64,000 nucleotides of DNA from Candidatus Paralachnospira avium (GTDB lineage: Bacteria > Bacillota > Clostridia > Lachnospirales > Lachnospiraceae). Shown one piece after another: positions 24,148 through 33,117 of the stretch (positions are counted from its first letter, which is position 1; every line of letters starts with the position of its first letter). Below the pieces are notes generated by a model that saw only the letters and a list, made by a program, of their open reading frames with translations, made no database searches and was not told the DNA's origin. The translations under genes were made by a program, and so were the position numbers. Location: assembly GCA_904420245.1 (NCBI GenBank), contig CAJFUL010000078.1:1-64000 (forward strand). The letters run 5' to 3'.

Positions 24148-25065
24148 ATGGAACTGCGAGTACTGGAATATTTCCTGGCTGTCGCCAGAGAACAGAGCAT
24201 TTCCGCGGCGGCGGATTCCCTGCATATCTCCCAGCCTGCCCTGTCCACCCAGATCAAGAGTCTGGAAAAGCAGCTGGGCAAACAGCTGCTGATCCGGAGG
24301 ACAAAGGGTTCCCGGAAAGTCACCCTGACCGACGAAGGAATGATCCTGCGCAAACGGGCCGAGGAGATCCTCTCTTTGGTAAAACGTACAGAGGCGGAGA
24401 TCACCAGCTCCGACGAGAGCATCGTGGGAGACGTCTTTATCGGGGCAGGAGAGACCGACGTGGTGCGGCTGCTGGCCAGGGCCGCCAAAAAGCTGCGGGA
24501 GCGGTATCCCGACATCCGCTGCCACATCTCCAGCGGAAACGCGGAGCTGGTATTGGAATATCTGGATAAAGGCCTCATTGATTTCGGGCTACTCTTTACC
24601 GGCGCCGATACCCAGAAATACGAGGCGCTCCCGCTTCCGGTCGAGGACACCTGGGGCGTCCTCATGCGCAGGGACAGCCCTCTGGCGCAGAAGGAGGCCA
24701 TCTGTCCCCGGGATTTATGGGACAAGCCCCTGATCCTGCCCCGCCAGAGAGGCGACGATGCCTGCCTGGCCCGCTGGCTCGGGAAAGACGTCTCCAGCCT
24801 GAAGATCGCGGCCACCTACAACCTGATCTTCAACGCCTCCCTCCTGGTGGACGAAGGCCTGGGGTACGCCATGGGCTATGACAAGCTCATCAATACCCAT
24901 GAGAGCAGCCTCTGCTTCCGCCCGCTCTCGCCTCCTCTCACGACCCGCGGGTCCATCATCTGGAAAAAATATCAGGTATTCTCCAAAGCCGCCGGCGCCT
25001 TTCTGTCCTGCCTGCGGGAGCTGTGCCTGCAGCACGGCGGCGGTCCGTCCGGGAACCTTCCGTGA
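24148..25065 (+). CDS. LysR family transcriptional regulator
   Basis: This 305-residue regulator has an N-terminal LysR helix-turn-helix (ELRVLEYFLAVAREQSISAA, HISQPALSTQIKSLE) and a C-terminal substrate-binding-type effector domain. The start follows GGAAGGAGG. It lies 107 bases upstream of a co-directional aldo/keto reductase but is separated from it by a promoter with its own operators, so it may regulate genes elsewhere. It is not similar in detail to the LysR gene at 28494. Confidence 0.9.
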   Translation: MELRVLEYFLAVAREQSISAAADSLHISQPALSTQIKSLEKQLGKQLLIRRTKGSRKVTLTDEGMILRKRAEEILSLVKRTEAEITSSDESIVGDVFIGAGETDVVRLLARAAKKLRERYPDIRCHISSGNAELVLEYLDKGLIDFGLLFTGADTQKYEALPLPVEDTWGVLMRRDSPLAQKEAICPRDLWDKPLILPRQRGDDACLARWLGKDVSSLKIAATYNLIFNASLLVDEGLGYAMGYDKLINTHESSLCFRPLSPPLTTRGSIIWKKYQVFSKAAGAFLSCLRELCLQHGGGPSGNLP

Positions 25066-25069
25066 AAGA

Positions 25070-25120
25070 TTGACACCGTGTCAGTTCTGTGATATATTTC
25101 ATGTGCTGACACAGTGTCAG
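25070..25120 (+). promoter_or_regulatory. Promoter with two TGACAC-N-GTGTCA operators
   Basis: A strong promoter has TTGACA (25070-25075) and TATATT (25093-25098) at 17-base spacing. One dyad, TGACACCGTGTCA (25071-25083), covers the -35 box; a second, TGACACAGTGTCA (25107-25119), lies at about +2 to +14. A dimeric repressor, for instance of the TetR type, bound at both would block transcription. No regulator adjacent in this window is an obvious candidate. The controlled gene is the reductase at 25173. Confidence 0.75.
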
Positions 25121-25172
25121 CCTGTGGGATTCCCGCAGGCTGCCGCAAAGCTCATCTGACAGGAGGAGAGAC

Positions 25173-26267
25173 ATGGAATATCGGATCCATCCAAAAACAG
25201 GAGATAAGATCAGCGTGATCGGCCTGGGCACAGGCCCTATTTATGAGACACAGGAAAAGGAAGCCGTCCGGGCCCTGACATATGCCCATGAGCACGGCAT
25301 CAACTTCGCGGATTTCGCGACGGCGGGCGCCGCCACCTTCCGGTACGCGGGCACGGCCTTTTCCTCCGTGCGCCGGGAAATGCTTTACCAGGTCCACTTC
25401 GGCGCGGATTATGAAACAGGCGAATACGGCTGGACCACCCGTCTGGACACCATCAAGCGCCAGGTGGACTGGCAGCTTCGGGAGCTGAAGACCGACTATA
25501 TCGACTACGGCTTTATCCACTGCCTGGATGCTCCCTCCGACTGGAAGGCTTATCAGGAAGGCGGCGTACTGGACTATCTGTCCGAAATGAAAAAGGCCGG
25601 AGTCGTGCGGCATATCGGTCTGTCCTCCCACACCCCTTCCCTGACCCGCCGGATACTGGATACAGGCATGGTGGACCAGCTGATGTTTTCCATCAATCCG
25701 GCTTACGACTACCAGCACGGCGATTACGCCAAGGGAAGCGCCTCCGAACGGATGGAGCTCTACCGCTGTTGCGAAGCAGGCGGCATCGGCATCTCCGTCA
25801 TGAAGCCCTACTCCGGAGGCCAGCTGCTGAAAAAGGAATCTTCTCCTTTCGGCAGGGCTCTGACGCCGTACCAGTGCATCCAGTATGCCCTGGATAAGCC
25901 CGGCGTCCTGACGGTCCTGCCCGGTATCCGGGATCTGGAAGACGTCCGGCAGCTCCTGGGCTTCTTCGACGCCTCCGCCGAAGAACGGGACTACTCCGTC
26001 ATCAGCTCCCTCACGCCCGGGGATGTTACCGGCTCCTGCGTTTACTGCAGCCACTGCCAACCCTGTCCGGCTGGCCTCAACATCGGCCTCATCAACAAAT
26101 ACTACGACCTGGCCCTCATGGGCGATGCCCTCGCCGCAGACCACTATGAAAAGCTGGAGAAAAAAGCCTCCGACTGTATTTCCTGCGGGCACTGCGACCG
26201 CAGATGTCCTTTCCACGTCGTCCAGACAGACAGGATGAAGGAGATCGCGGGATACTTCGGAAAATAA
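25173..26267 (+). CDS. Aldo/keto reductase with C-terminal [4Fe-4S] domain
   Basis: This 364-residue protein has an aldo/keto reductase barrel (residues 1-285; DYIDYGFIHCLD, VVRHIGLSSHT, GIGISVMKPYSGG) followed by a ferredoxin-like tail with CVYCSHCQPC and CISCGHCDRRC. Ferredoxin-tailed reductases are common in anaerobes and probably exchange electrons through the clusters. The N-terminal active-site strand reads FADFATAG rather than the usual FDTAxxYG, so the catalytic Tyr is not in its normal place and reductase chemistry should not be assumed. The start has AGGAGGAGAG. Its promoter carries paired palindromic operators. Confidence 0.85.
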   Translation: MEYRIHPKTGDKISVIGLGTGPIYETQEKEAVRALTYAHEHGINFADFATAGAATFRYAGTAFSSVRREMLYQVHFGADYETGEYGWTTRLDTIKRQVDWQLRELKTDYIDYGFIHCLDAPSDWKAYQEGGVLDYLSEMKKAGVVRHIGLSSHTPSLTRRILDTGMVDQLMFSINPAYDYQHGDYAKGSASERMELYRCCEAGGIGISVMKPYSGGQLLKKESSPFGRALTPYQCIQYALDKPGVLTVLPGIRDLEDVRQLLGFFDASAEERDYSVISSLTPGDVTGSCVYCSHCQPCPAGLNIGLINKYYDLALMGDALAADHYEKLEKKASDCISCGHCDRRCPFHVVQTDRMKEIAGYFGK

Positions 26268-26560
26268 TCCCCGCACCAGTCCCAGACCGGAATGATATGC
26301 CCCGCCGTCTCCAGATTCTGATGATCGGTGCTCCTGGCGCGGTTCTTCTCCACCACTTCTGTCAACCTGCCGGGATTGTCCAGCACCGGACAAGGTCTCA
26401 GCATGTTCTCATTCCATGGCTGATTATCATGATAGCCCATGGCCAGAGGAGAGCGGTACGCCTCCCAGAGCCACGATGAAATCACAGCCGTTTTCCCTGG
26501 CAAAACGTCCGCCCTCCTCCACCGCAGGCTTGGTGGGATTTGGGCGCCCATACGCGGCAG
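26268..26560 (-). pseudogene. Fused remnants of an iron alcohol dehydrogenase and a radical SAM-type protein
   Basis: On the minus strand one frame reads PNPTKPAVEEGGRFARENGC and then DFIVALGG, which matches the NAD-binding core of iron-containing alcohol dehydrogenases. At about 26455-26466 the coding signal shifts frame to EAYRSPLAMGYHDNQPWNEN followed by MLRPCPVLDNPGRL, a Cys-containing C-terminal segment resembling some radical SAM proteins. Neither part has its own start or end. The CTGGGAGGCG at the joint serves both frames, suggesting a deletion at short homology. The radical SAM assignment is the weaker of the two. Nothing else was seen in this 340-base gap. Confidence 0.55.
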
Positions 26561-26608
26561 CCGACGGCAGACATCGGAATGTATGCCGCCGGTATGCAGA
26601 CGCGCTTT

Positions 26609-27475
26609 TTACTCGTGTATGTTCATGCCGCAGAGCATCTTCACAAAGCCGGGATCGTCATGATCCACGATCTCGCTGTGCCCCAGATCTTTTTCCGAGA
26701 TCCTGGCCATCTCCTCCTCCGTCAGGCTGAAATCCCATATATCGATATTCTGCTGCATCCGCTCCACATGGACCGACTTGGGGATGATGGAAACGCCGCG
26801 CTGCGCATTCCAGCGGAGTACCACCTGAGCGGCGCTCTTGCCGTATTTCCCGCCGATCTCCGTCAGATCCGGATCGGTAAAGATCCCATGCTTGCCTTCT
26901 GCCAGCGGTCCCCACGCCTGCGGCACTACGCCGTAAGCCTTCATGTTCTCCAATGCCGCCTCCTGCGCGAAGAACGGATGGAGCTCCACCTGGTCCACGG
27001 CAGGGATGATCTCCACGTTCTCACAGAGATTCGCAAGGATCGCGGGATAAAAGTTGGCCACGCCCACAGCCTTTGTCAGTCCATCCTTATATGCCTTCTC
27101 GATGCCGCGGTAGGCCGCGAAATAATCGCCCATGGGCTGATGGAGCAGGACAAGATCCACATAGGGCATATCCAGCTTTGACAGAGAAGCTTTGACAGCT
27201 TCATAAGCCGTCTCCTCTGTCTTCTGATCCTGCACCCACACTTTCGTGGTGATGAAAAGCTCCTCTCTGGTGACAAGGCCGTCCGCGATGGCCCTTGCCA
27301 CGCCTTTTCCGACGGCTTCTTCATTCATATATGCCGCCGCCGTATCCAAAAGCCGGTAGCCGGTCTTGATGGCTTCATAAACCACCTGTTCACACTGTAC
27401 CGGGTCCGGGATCTGAAATACGCCGAAACCCTCCAGCGGCATTTTTGCTCCAGTATTCAACGTGATAAATTCCAT
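26609..27475 (-). CDS. Aldo/keto reductase (AKR5-like)
   Basis: This 288-residue reductase has the full aldo/keto set: LLDTAAAYMNEEAVG with catalytic Asp and Tyr, the Lys in ITTKVWV and the His in VLLHQPMG, plus the cofactor-binding IPKSVHVERMQQN motif near the C-terminus. It would reduce aldehydes or ketones with NADPH. The ATG at 27475 has AGGAGGTAACATC upstream. It follows the EFR1 gene with a 40-base gap and is probably in the same operon under the divergent LysR regulator. Confidence 0.9.
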   Translation of the reverse strand: MEFITLNTGAKMPLEGFGVFQIPDPVQCEQVVYEAIKTGYRLLDTAAAYMNEEAVGKGVARAIADGLVTREELFITTKVWVQDQKTEETAYEAVKASLSKLDMPYVDLVLLHQPMGDYFAAYRGIEKAYKDGLTKAVGVANFYPAILANLCENVEIIPAVDQVELHPFFAQEAALENMKAYGVVPQAWGPLAEGKHGIFTDPDLTEIGGKYGKSAAQVVLRWNAQRGVSIIPKSVHVERMQQNIDIWDFSLTEEEMARISEKDLGHSEIVDHDDPGFVKMLCGMNIHE

Positions 27476-27515
27476 GATGTTACCTCCTTGATCCATAACG
27501 TTTTCCTGGCCGTGC

Positions 27516-28292
27516 TCATGAACCGGCCATGTTACCTGTCTGGTCATTGGCCTCGATGATCTCGCAAAGGCTGACATTTTCATTGCGGTATCTGGCCTGG
27601 GGATTCTTCTCCGGCACCTTCAGCATGATGGCTTTCATGGGACAGGAGTGGATGCATGCCATGCAGCAGATACAGCCTGCGCTGTTCCACACGCTTTTCT
27701 GTCCCTCCAGATGGTAGCAGCCCTTCGGACACACCCTCTGGCAGATGCCGCAGCCGATGCAGGTATCCGTGACCTCGTACATCTCCCGGATCGCAGGTGT
27801 TCTGGCCATCCGGGCCAGAAACTCCCTGTGGACTTCTCTGTCCTTTTCCGTGACGGGAGAGCAAAAACAGCGCCGTTTTATAATATCGTCCTTGATCTTC
27901 CGGATCTGCTGATCTACTTTTTTATCCAGCTGCCTCTGGATCTCCATATCAAACCCGGGAAGAAAATTATCCGCCATCAGGATGACATTGATATAGGATG
28001 GATGGATCCCCTGTTCTTCCGCAAAGGATCTTGCCAGCTCTGAGGCGCCTCCGTGACGATTGCCGTAGGTGAGCAAAAGATAAAAATAGTCCGTCTCGAA
28101 CTGAGAGAGCTTCAGAAAATCCTTTACAAGCTCCGGCATCTCATGTCCGTATACCGGACATACGATCCCGATGGCATCCGCCCGGTAGTCCTTCTCCCGG
28201 TCATGGATGGCCTGCGCGATGCTGACGGCATCCGGATCCAGCTGCTTGGCCGCGTAAAGACTGTTTCCGGTGGCCGTAAAATAGAACACCAT
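27516..28292 (-). CDS. EFR1 family flavodoxin-ferredoxin protein
   Basis: This 258-residue protein has an N-terminal flavodoxin-like domain (MVFYFTATGNSLYAAK, CPVYGHEMP, LTYGNRHGGA) and two C-terminal [4Fe-4S] motifs (CIGCGICQRVCPKGC and CICCMACIHSCP). EFR1 proteins are small anaerobic electron carriers. It is divergent from a LysR gene and upstream of an aldo/keto reductase, so it may deliver electrons to, or be co-induced with, that enzyme. It serves as the intact reference for the broken copy at 10888-11289. Confidence 0.88.
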   Translation of the reverse strand: MVFYFTATGNSLYAAKQLDPDAVSIAQAIHDREKDYRADAIGIVCPVYGHEMPELVKDFLKLSQFETDYFYLLLTYGNRHGGASELARSFAEEQGIHPSYINVILMADNFLPGFDMEIQRQLDKKVDQQIRKIKDDIIKRRCFCSPVTEKDREVHREFLARMARTPAIREMYEVTDTCIGCGICQRVCPKGCYHLEGQKSVWNSAGCICCMACIHSCPMKAIMLKVPEKNPQARYRNENVSLCEIIEANDQTGNMAGS

Positions 28293-28327
28293 ACCGCTCC
28301 CTCCTTTCCTTTTCCCATGGCTGCCGC

Positions 28328-28356
28328 TTGCAAACCTTTTATCCTTTTGCTATAAT
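28328..28356 (+). promoter_or_regulatory. Promoter of the LysR gene
   Basis: TTGCAA (28328-28333) and TATAAT (28351-28356) are 17 bases apart, and TG precedes the -10 box. It gives a leader of about 130 bases before the start at 28494. The divergent EFR1 promoter should overlap the same region. Confidence 0.6.
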
Positions 28357-28493
28357 TTGTTTTACTACTTGTAAACGGCTTTTTGTTTCCTGTTTTTGCT
28401 TTCCACATACAGAATAGAGCATTTTATCGGAAAAGTACAATGCCAAACCCGTATATCACTATAAATATACTGAATAGTGGAGGAACTCTTGAT

Positions 28494-29333
28494 ATGATCG
28501 AATTTTATGAACTGCGCCAATTCGCGGCGTTCGCGGACTGTGGCACTCTGTCTGAGGCCGCGCAGATCCTGCATCTTTCCCAGCCGGCCCTGAGCCGCAA
28601 TATGAAGAAATTGGAAGAAGAATTGGGCGTGCCGTTATTCATCCGCCAGAAAAACAGGCTGGAATTAAATGAAACAGGAAAGTATATCCTGGAACCGGTC
28701 AAGAGACTGCTGGCCGAAACAGAAGCCCTGGCGGACCGGGCACAGGCCTTTGACAGGATGAACCGCACCATTTCTCTGGGCGTCTGTTCTCCGGCTCCCA
28801 TCTGGCTGCTGACGCCTTTGCTCAGCAGCCTGTATCCGGATATGCGGCTCCAGACGGAAACGGCCGGAGAAGAGGCGCTCCTGTCCGGTCTCCGGACCGG
28901 CGTCTATCAGCTGATCGCCCTTCCCAGGAAGCCGGATGACGAGCAGTATTTCGCCAAGGAATGCGGCCGGGAATCCCTGATCTTCGCGCTGCCCAAAGGT
29001 CACCGCTACGCAAGGCGCAAAAGCCTCTCCCTGGCCGAAATGAACGGAGAAAATATGCTCCTGATGAACGACATCGGATTCTGGAACTTCATACGGTCGG
29101 AAAAAATGCCCGACTCCCGGTTTTTAACGCAGAGCGACCGTTTCAGCTTCAATGAACTGGCAAAGGCTTCTTCTCTGCCCTTCTTCACGACAGACCTGGC
29201 CAACAAATATTTCACCACAGAAAATAACCGCGTTGAGATCCCCGTGTCCGATCCGGAAGCTTCCGTAATCTACTATCTCGTATGCGCCAGGGAAAACCGG
29301 AGAGAATATCATATGCTGTTTTCCGCTTTGTAA
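28494..29333 (+). CDS. LysR family transcriptional regulator
   Basis: This 279-residue regulator has a LysR helix-turn-helix (FYELRQFAAFADCGTLSEAA, HLSQPALSRNMKKLE) and a short effector domain ending RENRREYHMLFSAL. The ATG at 28494 has GGAGG nine bases upstream; the in-frame extension to 28383 is not conserved-looking. It is divergent from the EFR1-aldo/keto reductase operon, the normal arrangement for LysR control of that operon. Confidence 0.9.
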   Translation: MIEFYELRQFAAFADCGTLSEAAQILHLSQPALSRNMKKLEEELGVPLFIRQKNRLELNETGKYILEPVKRLLAETEALADRAQAFDRMNRTISLGVCSPAPIWLLTPLLSSLYPDMRLQTETAGEEALLSGLRTGVYQLIALPRKPDDEQYFAKECGRESLIFALPKGHRYARRKSLSLAEMNGENMLLMNDIGFWNFIRSEKMPDSRFLTQSDRFSFNELAKASSLPFFTTDLANKYFTTENNRVEIPVSDPEASVIYYLVCARENRREYHMLFSAL

Positions 29334-29365
29334 ACCCATGGTCCCAAAAATTCCGGCAATAGAAC

Positions 29366-29395
29366 GGCAGCCGCCTGACAAAGTCAGACGGCTGC
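29366..29395. terminator. Hairpin between convergent genes
   Basis: GCAGCCGCCTGAC (29367-29379) pairs with GTCAGACGGCTGC (29383-29395) with one mismatch around a 3-base loop. It lies between the LysR gene and the convergent lipoprotein gene. T runs are weak on both sides. Confidence 0.5.
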
Positions 29396-29443
29396 TCAGA
29401 CTGTCAAAACAGGATCCTTTCTTACATCAAAATCTTTCCTGCA

Positions 29444-30157
29444 TCAGGCCAGGAGCTCCAGAAAATAGACGCAGGACAGTTCCTGATCGCAGACATAATC
29501 CAGGCCGTTGAACTTACCGTCATCGGTACCGCAGTAACGGAACCGGATGGGATCGCCCGGACGGCAGGGTTCAAATAGAGAAAGAGCGTCCTCCGACAGG
29601 AACACCTGCATGGGATCTCCGCCGGAGACGCCGTCCAGTGTAAAGGAATAGATGTCCTTTGTTTCGTCATAGGATATGGGATCCTGGCCCATGGTCCCTT
29701 CCAGTTCCCCGTATATGGGGATCGTGTGCGCGATGCCGCGGTTTGTGTACGCGCACAAGGTGTCCCCGGTCTTGACCGCGACAAAATTCACATTGTCCTC
29801 CCAGCCTTTTAAGGCATATAGCTCAAACTCGGATGTGCCGGAAGGGTCAATGGTCCCGTCGGAATCCCGGATATAGCGGTCCGCTTCTACAGGATCTGCC
29901 AGGAGAGGTTCGCCGTCCTCCCAGATGACAGGCGCGTAAGTTTCTCCTTTCCAGATCAAGAGCGGCAGGCCGGAAGCCCTTTTGGCCAGCACGGCGGCCT
30001 CTTCAGGAATCCCCTGGGGAAGGTCGATACGGGCACTTGTGTCTGTTGACTCAGGAGTTGTCTCAGATGTGTTCGATGATGGAGTACGATCAGCATTGCA
30101 GCCAGACTGAAATACGAGGATAAAAACAAGAATACATAGAAATAAAGGTTTTTTCAT
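29444..30157 (-). CDS. Lipoprotein of unknown function
   Basis: This 237-residue exported lipoprotein has a lipobox QSGC (Cys20), a Ser/Thr-rich linker and a soluble domain from about residue 45. That domain is rich in acidic and aromatic residues, with WKGETYAPVIWEDGE and GDPIRFRYCGTDDGK segments. Cysteines at 198, 209, 222 and 228 (approximate) lie in the C-terminal third. No known motif was recognised. It is a single-gene unit with its own ribosome site (AAAGGAGG). Confidence 0.7.
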   Translation of the reverse strand: MKKPLFLCILVFILVFQSGCNADRTPSSNTSETTPESTDTSARIDLPQGIPEEAAVLAKRASGLPLLIWKGETYAPVIWEDGEPLLADPVEADRYIRDSDGTIDPSGTSEFELYALKGWEDNVNFVAVKTGDTLCAYTNRGIAHTIPIYGELEGTMGQDPISYDETKDIYSFTLDGVSGGDPMQVFLSEDALSLFEPCRPGDPIRFRYCGTDDGKFNGLDYVCDQELSCVYFLELLA

Positions 30158-30239
30158 GATGACACCTCCTTTTCATATTTTGATTATAACATATTTCTCA
30201 TGAAAGGGAGATGGATCACGGGCGGTCATCGCGAAATTT

Positions 30240-30440
30240 TCAATGAAGCCGGCGCATAATCCCAGAGGGCGGGAATTGCTGTTCTCTAAAACGGGAGCCC
30301 GATCTGCGGGCTTTCCCGCCTGCGGCGGACTGTTTGACGCCGGAGGCGCTCGTTTCACAGCGGCCGGAGCGGAGGCCGCGCAAGGGGCAGGGGCCCCTTC
30401 CGCCGCAATCCGGCCCCGCGGAGCGTTTCCCATATAGCCG
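30240..30440. repeat. GC-rich intergenic element with small palindromes
   Basis: This part of the 335-base gap between the lipoprotein promoter and the lysS terminator holds no convincing gene. It is very GC-rich and full of short hairpins, for example CCCGCCTGCGGCGG near 30317 and AAGGGGC/GCCCCTT near 30380-30400. The word CCGCCTGCGGCGG recurs in the gap at 38160-38425. Open frames exist on both strands but have no ribosome site and look like a base-composition effect. Confidence 0.45.
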
Positions 30441-30446
30441 CAAAAA

Positions 30447-30478
30447 CCGGGCAGTCCCAGAGGAAAGGGACTGCCCGG
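30447..30478 (-). terminator. Terminator after lysS
   Basis: CCGGGCAGTCCC (30447-30458) pairs perfectly with GGGACTGCCCGG (30467-30478). On the minus strand a TTTTTG run follows. It lies just after the lysS stop. Confidence 0.85.
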
Positions 30479-30492
30479 TCCGTTTATTTATC

Positions 30493-32439
30493 TCAGCAGA
30501 GTTTCGCCCCTGCCGGGATATGATCGTCCACCATCAGCACATGGAGCTTCTCTTCGCCCTCTTCCTGATGGACGGCACTGATGATCATGCCGCAGGAATC
30601 GATGCCCATCATCTTCCTGGGCGGCAGGTTGGTAATGGCAATCAGCGTCTTGCCCACCAGCTCTTCCGGCTCATAGTAAGCGTGGATCCCGCTCAAAATG
30701 GTCCTGTCCGTACCGCTTCCGTCATCCAGAGTAAACTGCAGCAGCTTCTTGGACTTGGGCACGGCGACACACTCCTTCACCTTCACCGCTCTGAAATCGG
30801 ACTTGCTGAAGGTCTCGAAATCCACAAGATCCTGGAACAGCGGCTCCACTTCCACCTTGGAAAAGTCGATCTTCTCCGCCGGCTCTGCCGTTTCCGGAGC
30901 GGCGGCAGCTGCGGACTTGCCCCCGTCCTTCTTGGGATCCAGCGATTTCATGGTGGGGAACAGCAAAACATCGCGAATGGCTGCCGAATCGGTAAACAGC
31001 ATGCACATCCTGTCGATGCCGTAGCCGATGCCTCCTGTGGGCGGCATACCGATCTCCAGCGCATTGAGGAAATCCTCATCGGTGTGATTGGCTTCCTCGT
31101 CTCCCTGGGCAAACTGCTCCTCCTGGGCGGCAAACCGCTCCCTCTGATCGATGGGATCGTTCAGCTCGGAATAGGCGTTGGCCATCTCCCAGCCGTTCAT
31201 GAAAAACTCAAACCGTTCCACATAATCCGGATTTTCCGGCTTTCTCTTGGTGAGAGGAGAGATCTCCACCGGATGATCCATCACGAAGGTGGGCTGGATC
31301 AGATGCTCCTCCGCGTATTCCTCAAAGAACAGATTTAAGATATCGCCCTTCTTATGGCGCTCTTCGTACTCGATATGATGCTCTTTCGCCAGGGCCCTGG
31401 CCTGGTCCAGCGTCTCCACCTGGTCCCAGTCCACGCCTGCGTACTTCTTGACCGCTTCCACCATGGTAATGCGCTCGAAAGGCTTGCCCAGATCCATCTC
31501 CACCCCGTTGTAGGTGATGGTGGTGGTGCCCAGCACCTCCTGGGCCACATAGCGGTACATATTCTCCGTCAGGTCCATCATGCCATGATAATCGGTATAC
31601 GCCTGGTAGAGCTCCATCAGGGTAAACTCCGGATTGTGCCTGGTATCCAGCCCCTCATTGCGGAATACACGGCCAATCTCATAGACCCGCTCCAGGCCGC
31701 CGACGATGAGGCGCTTCAGATACAGCTCCAGAGAGATCCGGAGCTTCAGGTCCTCATCCAGCGCGTTGAAATGGGTCTCGAAAGGCCTGGCAGCCGCGCC
31801 TCCGGCGTTGGCCACCAGCATGGGAGTCTCCACCTCCATGAAGCCCTGGCTGTCCAGATACCTGCGGACAGCGCTGATGATCCTGGATCTCTTGATGAAG
31901 GTGTCCTTCACATCAGGATTCATGATCAGATCCACATACCTCTGGCGGTACCGCAGATCCGTATTGGTCAGACCGTGGAATTTCTCAGGCAGGATCTGAA
32001 GGCTCTTGGAAAGAAGGGTGATCTCCTGAGCATGGACAGAGATCTCCCCTGTCTTGGTCTTAAATACCGTGCCCCGGATCCCCACCAGATCGCCGATGTC
32101 GTATTTTTTAAATTCCGCATAAGGCGCATCGCCTACGCTGTCCCTGGCCACATAGGACTGGATGGTCCCCTGCAGATCCTGGATATGGCAAAAAGAGGCC
32201 TTGCCCATGACCCGCTTGGACATCATACGGCCGGCAATGGAAACTTCCTTTCCCTCCAGCTCCTCAAAGGCCGCCTTGATCTCCTCGCTGTGACGGCTCA
32301 CTTCATATTTCGTGATCTTAAAAGGGTCCTTTCCCTCCGCCTGAAGAGCCGCCAGCTTTTCGCGGCGCACCTTCAGAAGCTGTCCCAAATCCTGTTCCTG
32401 ATTCTTTTTCTGCTCTGCCACTGTCTTCCTCTTTTCCAT
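30493..32439 (-). CDS. lysS: Lysyl-tRNA synthetase (class II) with C-terminal tRNA-binding domain
   Basis: This 648-residue enzyme charges tRNA-Lys with lysine. It has an N-terminal OB-fold anticodon-binding domain (about residues 60-150) and a class II catalytic core with motif 2 ([20 protein letters not shown]) and motif 3 ([13 protein letters not shown]). The usual enzyme ends near residue 500. Here a linker rich in Ala and Lys ([20 protein letters not shown]) leads to an extra domain of about 110 residues ([36 protein letters not shown]), the EMAP/Trbp111-like tRNA-binding fold also found at the end of MetRS. It follows greA closely. Confidence 0.95.
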   Translation of the reverse strand: MEKRKTVAEQKKNQEQDLGQLLKVRREKLAALQAEGKDPFKITKYEVSRHSEEIKAAFEELEGKEVSIAGRMMSKRVMGKASFCHIQDLQGTIQSYVARDSVGDAPYAEFKKYDIGDLVGIRGTVFKTKTGEISVHAQEITLLSKSLQILPEKFHGLTNTDLRYRQRYVDLIMNPDVKDTFIKRSRIISAVRRYLDSQGFMEVETPMLVANAGGAAARPFETHFNALDEDLKLRISLELYLKRLIVGGLERVYEIGRVFRNEGLDTRHNPEFTLMELYQAYTDYHGMMDLTENMYRYVAQEVLGTTTITYNGVEMDLGKPFERITMVEAVKKYAGVDWDQVETLDQARALAKEHHIEYEERHKKGDILNLFFEEYAEEHLIQPTFVMDHPVEISPLTKRKPENPDYVERFEFFMNGWEMANAYSELNDPIDQRERFAAQEEQFAQGDEEANHTDEDFLNALEIGMPPTGGIGYGIDRMCMLFTDSAAIRDVLLFPTMKSLDPKKDGGKSAAAAAPETAEPAEKIDFSKVEVEPLFQDLVDFETFSKSDFRAVKVKECVAVPKSKKLLQFTLDDGSGTDRTILSGIHAYYEPEELVGKTLIAITNLPPRKMMGIDSCGMIISAVHQEEGEEKLHVLMVDDHIPAGAKLC

Positions 32440-32462
32440 TTCGGAGCCTTCCGGCCCTGCTG

Positions 32463-32948
32463 TTATGAAACTCTCTTGATATCCAGTACCTTATACGCGA
32501 TCTCTCCTGCCTGGGTCTCCACCACGACAGTCTCGCCTACCCGCTTGCCCAGGAGGGCCTTGCCCACCGGGGACTCATTGGAGATCTTATTCTGAAGGCT
32601 GTTGGCCTCCGTGGAGCCTACGATACGGAAATCCATCTCTTCCTCATACTCCACATCATAAACCTTGACCTCGCAGCCGATGCTGATCTTATCCAGCTCC
32701 ACCTCATCCTCGACGACTACCTCAGCGTTTTTCAGGAGCTTCTCCAGCTCCTCGATGCGCAGCTCGATGTCCCGCTGCTCGTCCTTCGCCGCATCATACT
32801 CGGCATTCTCGGAAAGGTCTCCCTGCTCCCTCGCCTCTTTGATCTTCTGGGCGATCTCTTTTCTCTTGACCAGTTTAAGATCCGACAACTCCTCCTCATA
32901 CTTCTTGAGGCCGGCGTAAGTCAGGATATTTTTCTTTGTCTCTGCCAT
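32463..32948 (-). CDS. greA: Transcription elongation factor GreA
   Basis: This 161-residue protein has an N-terminal coiled coil ([31 protein letters not shown]) and a C-terminal globular domain ([20 protein letters not shown]). GreA rescues backtracked RNA polymerase by stimulating transcript cleavage. The acidic tip lies around residues 41-48 (ENAEYDAA), as in functional GreA. It precedes lysS with a 23-base gap and shares its promoter. Confidence 0.97.
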   Translation of the reverse strand: MAETKKNILTYAGLKKYEEELSDLKLVKRKEIAQKIKEAREQGDLSENAEYDAAKDEQRDIELRIEELEKLLKNAEVVVEDEVELDKISIGCEVKVYDVEYEEEMDFRIVGSTEANSLQNKISNESPVGKALLGKRVGETVVVETQAGEIAYKVLDIKRVS

Positions 32949-33064
32949 ACTGTTTGCTCATCCCTTCTTAAAAAATTTGCTGTATTCGATCAAGCACCCT
33001 ATATTATATGTCAGCAATTCCGGTGCATACACGTCTCCCCATCACATCTCTTTACATTCAAGGT

Positions 33065-33093
33065 ATTATATCCTAAAGGCCGCGGGTTGTCAA
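33065..33093 (-). promoter_or_regulatory. Promoter of greA-lysS
   Basis: On the minus strand a consensus TTGACA (33088-33093) and consensus TATAAT (33065-33070) are separated by 17 bases. This is one of the strongest promoters in the window, as expected for a housekeeping operon. Confidence 0.85.
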
Positions 33094-33117
33094 TATTTTG
33101 CCGCGAAAGCCGGAGCC

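Noticed and set aside
25152-26393. A 413-codon minus-strand frame
   Set aside because: It is antisense to the ferredoxin-tailed aldo/keto reductase and shows no motif.
30243-30437. Short Ala/Gly-rich open frames on both strands
   Set aside because: They lie in a palindrome-rich gap, lack ribosome sites and appear on both strands at once.
30334-31338. Plus-strand frame entering lysS from the GC-rich gap
   Set aside because: It is antisense to lysS for most of its length and lacks a ribosome site.
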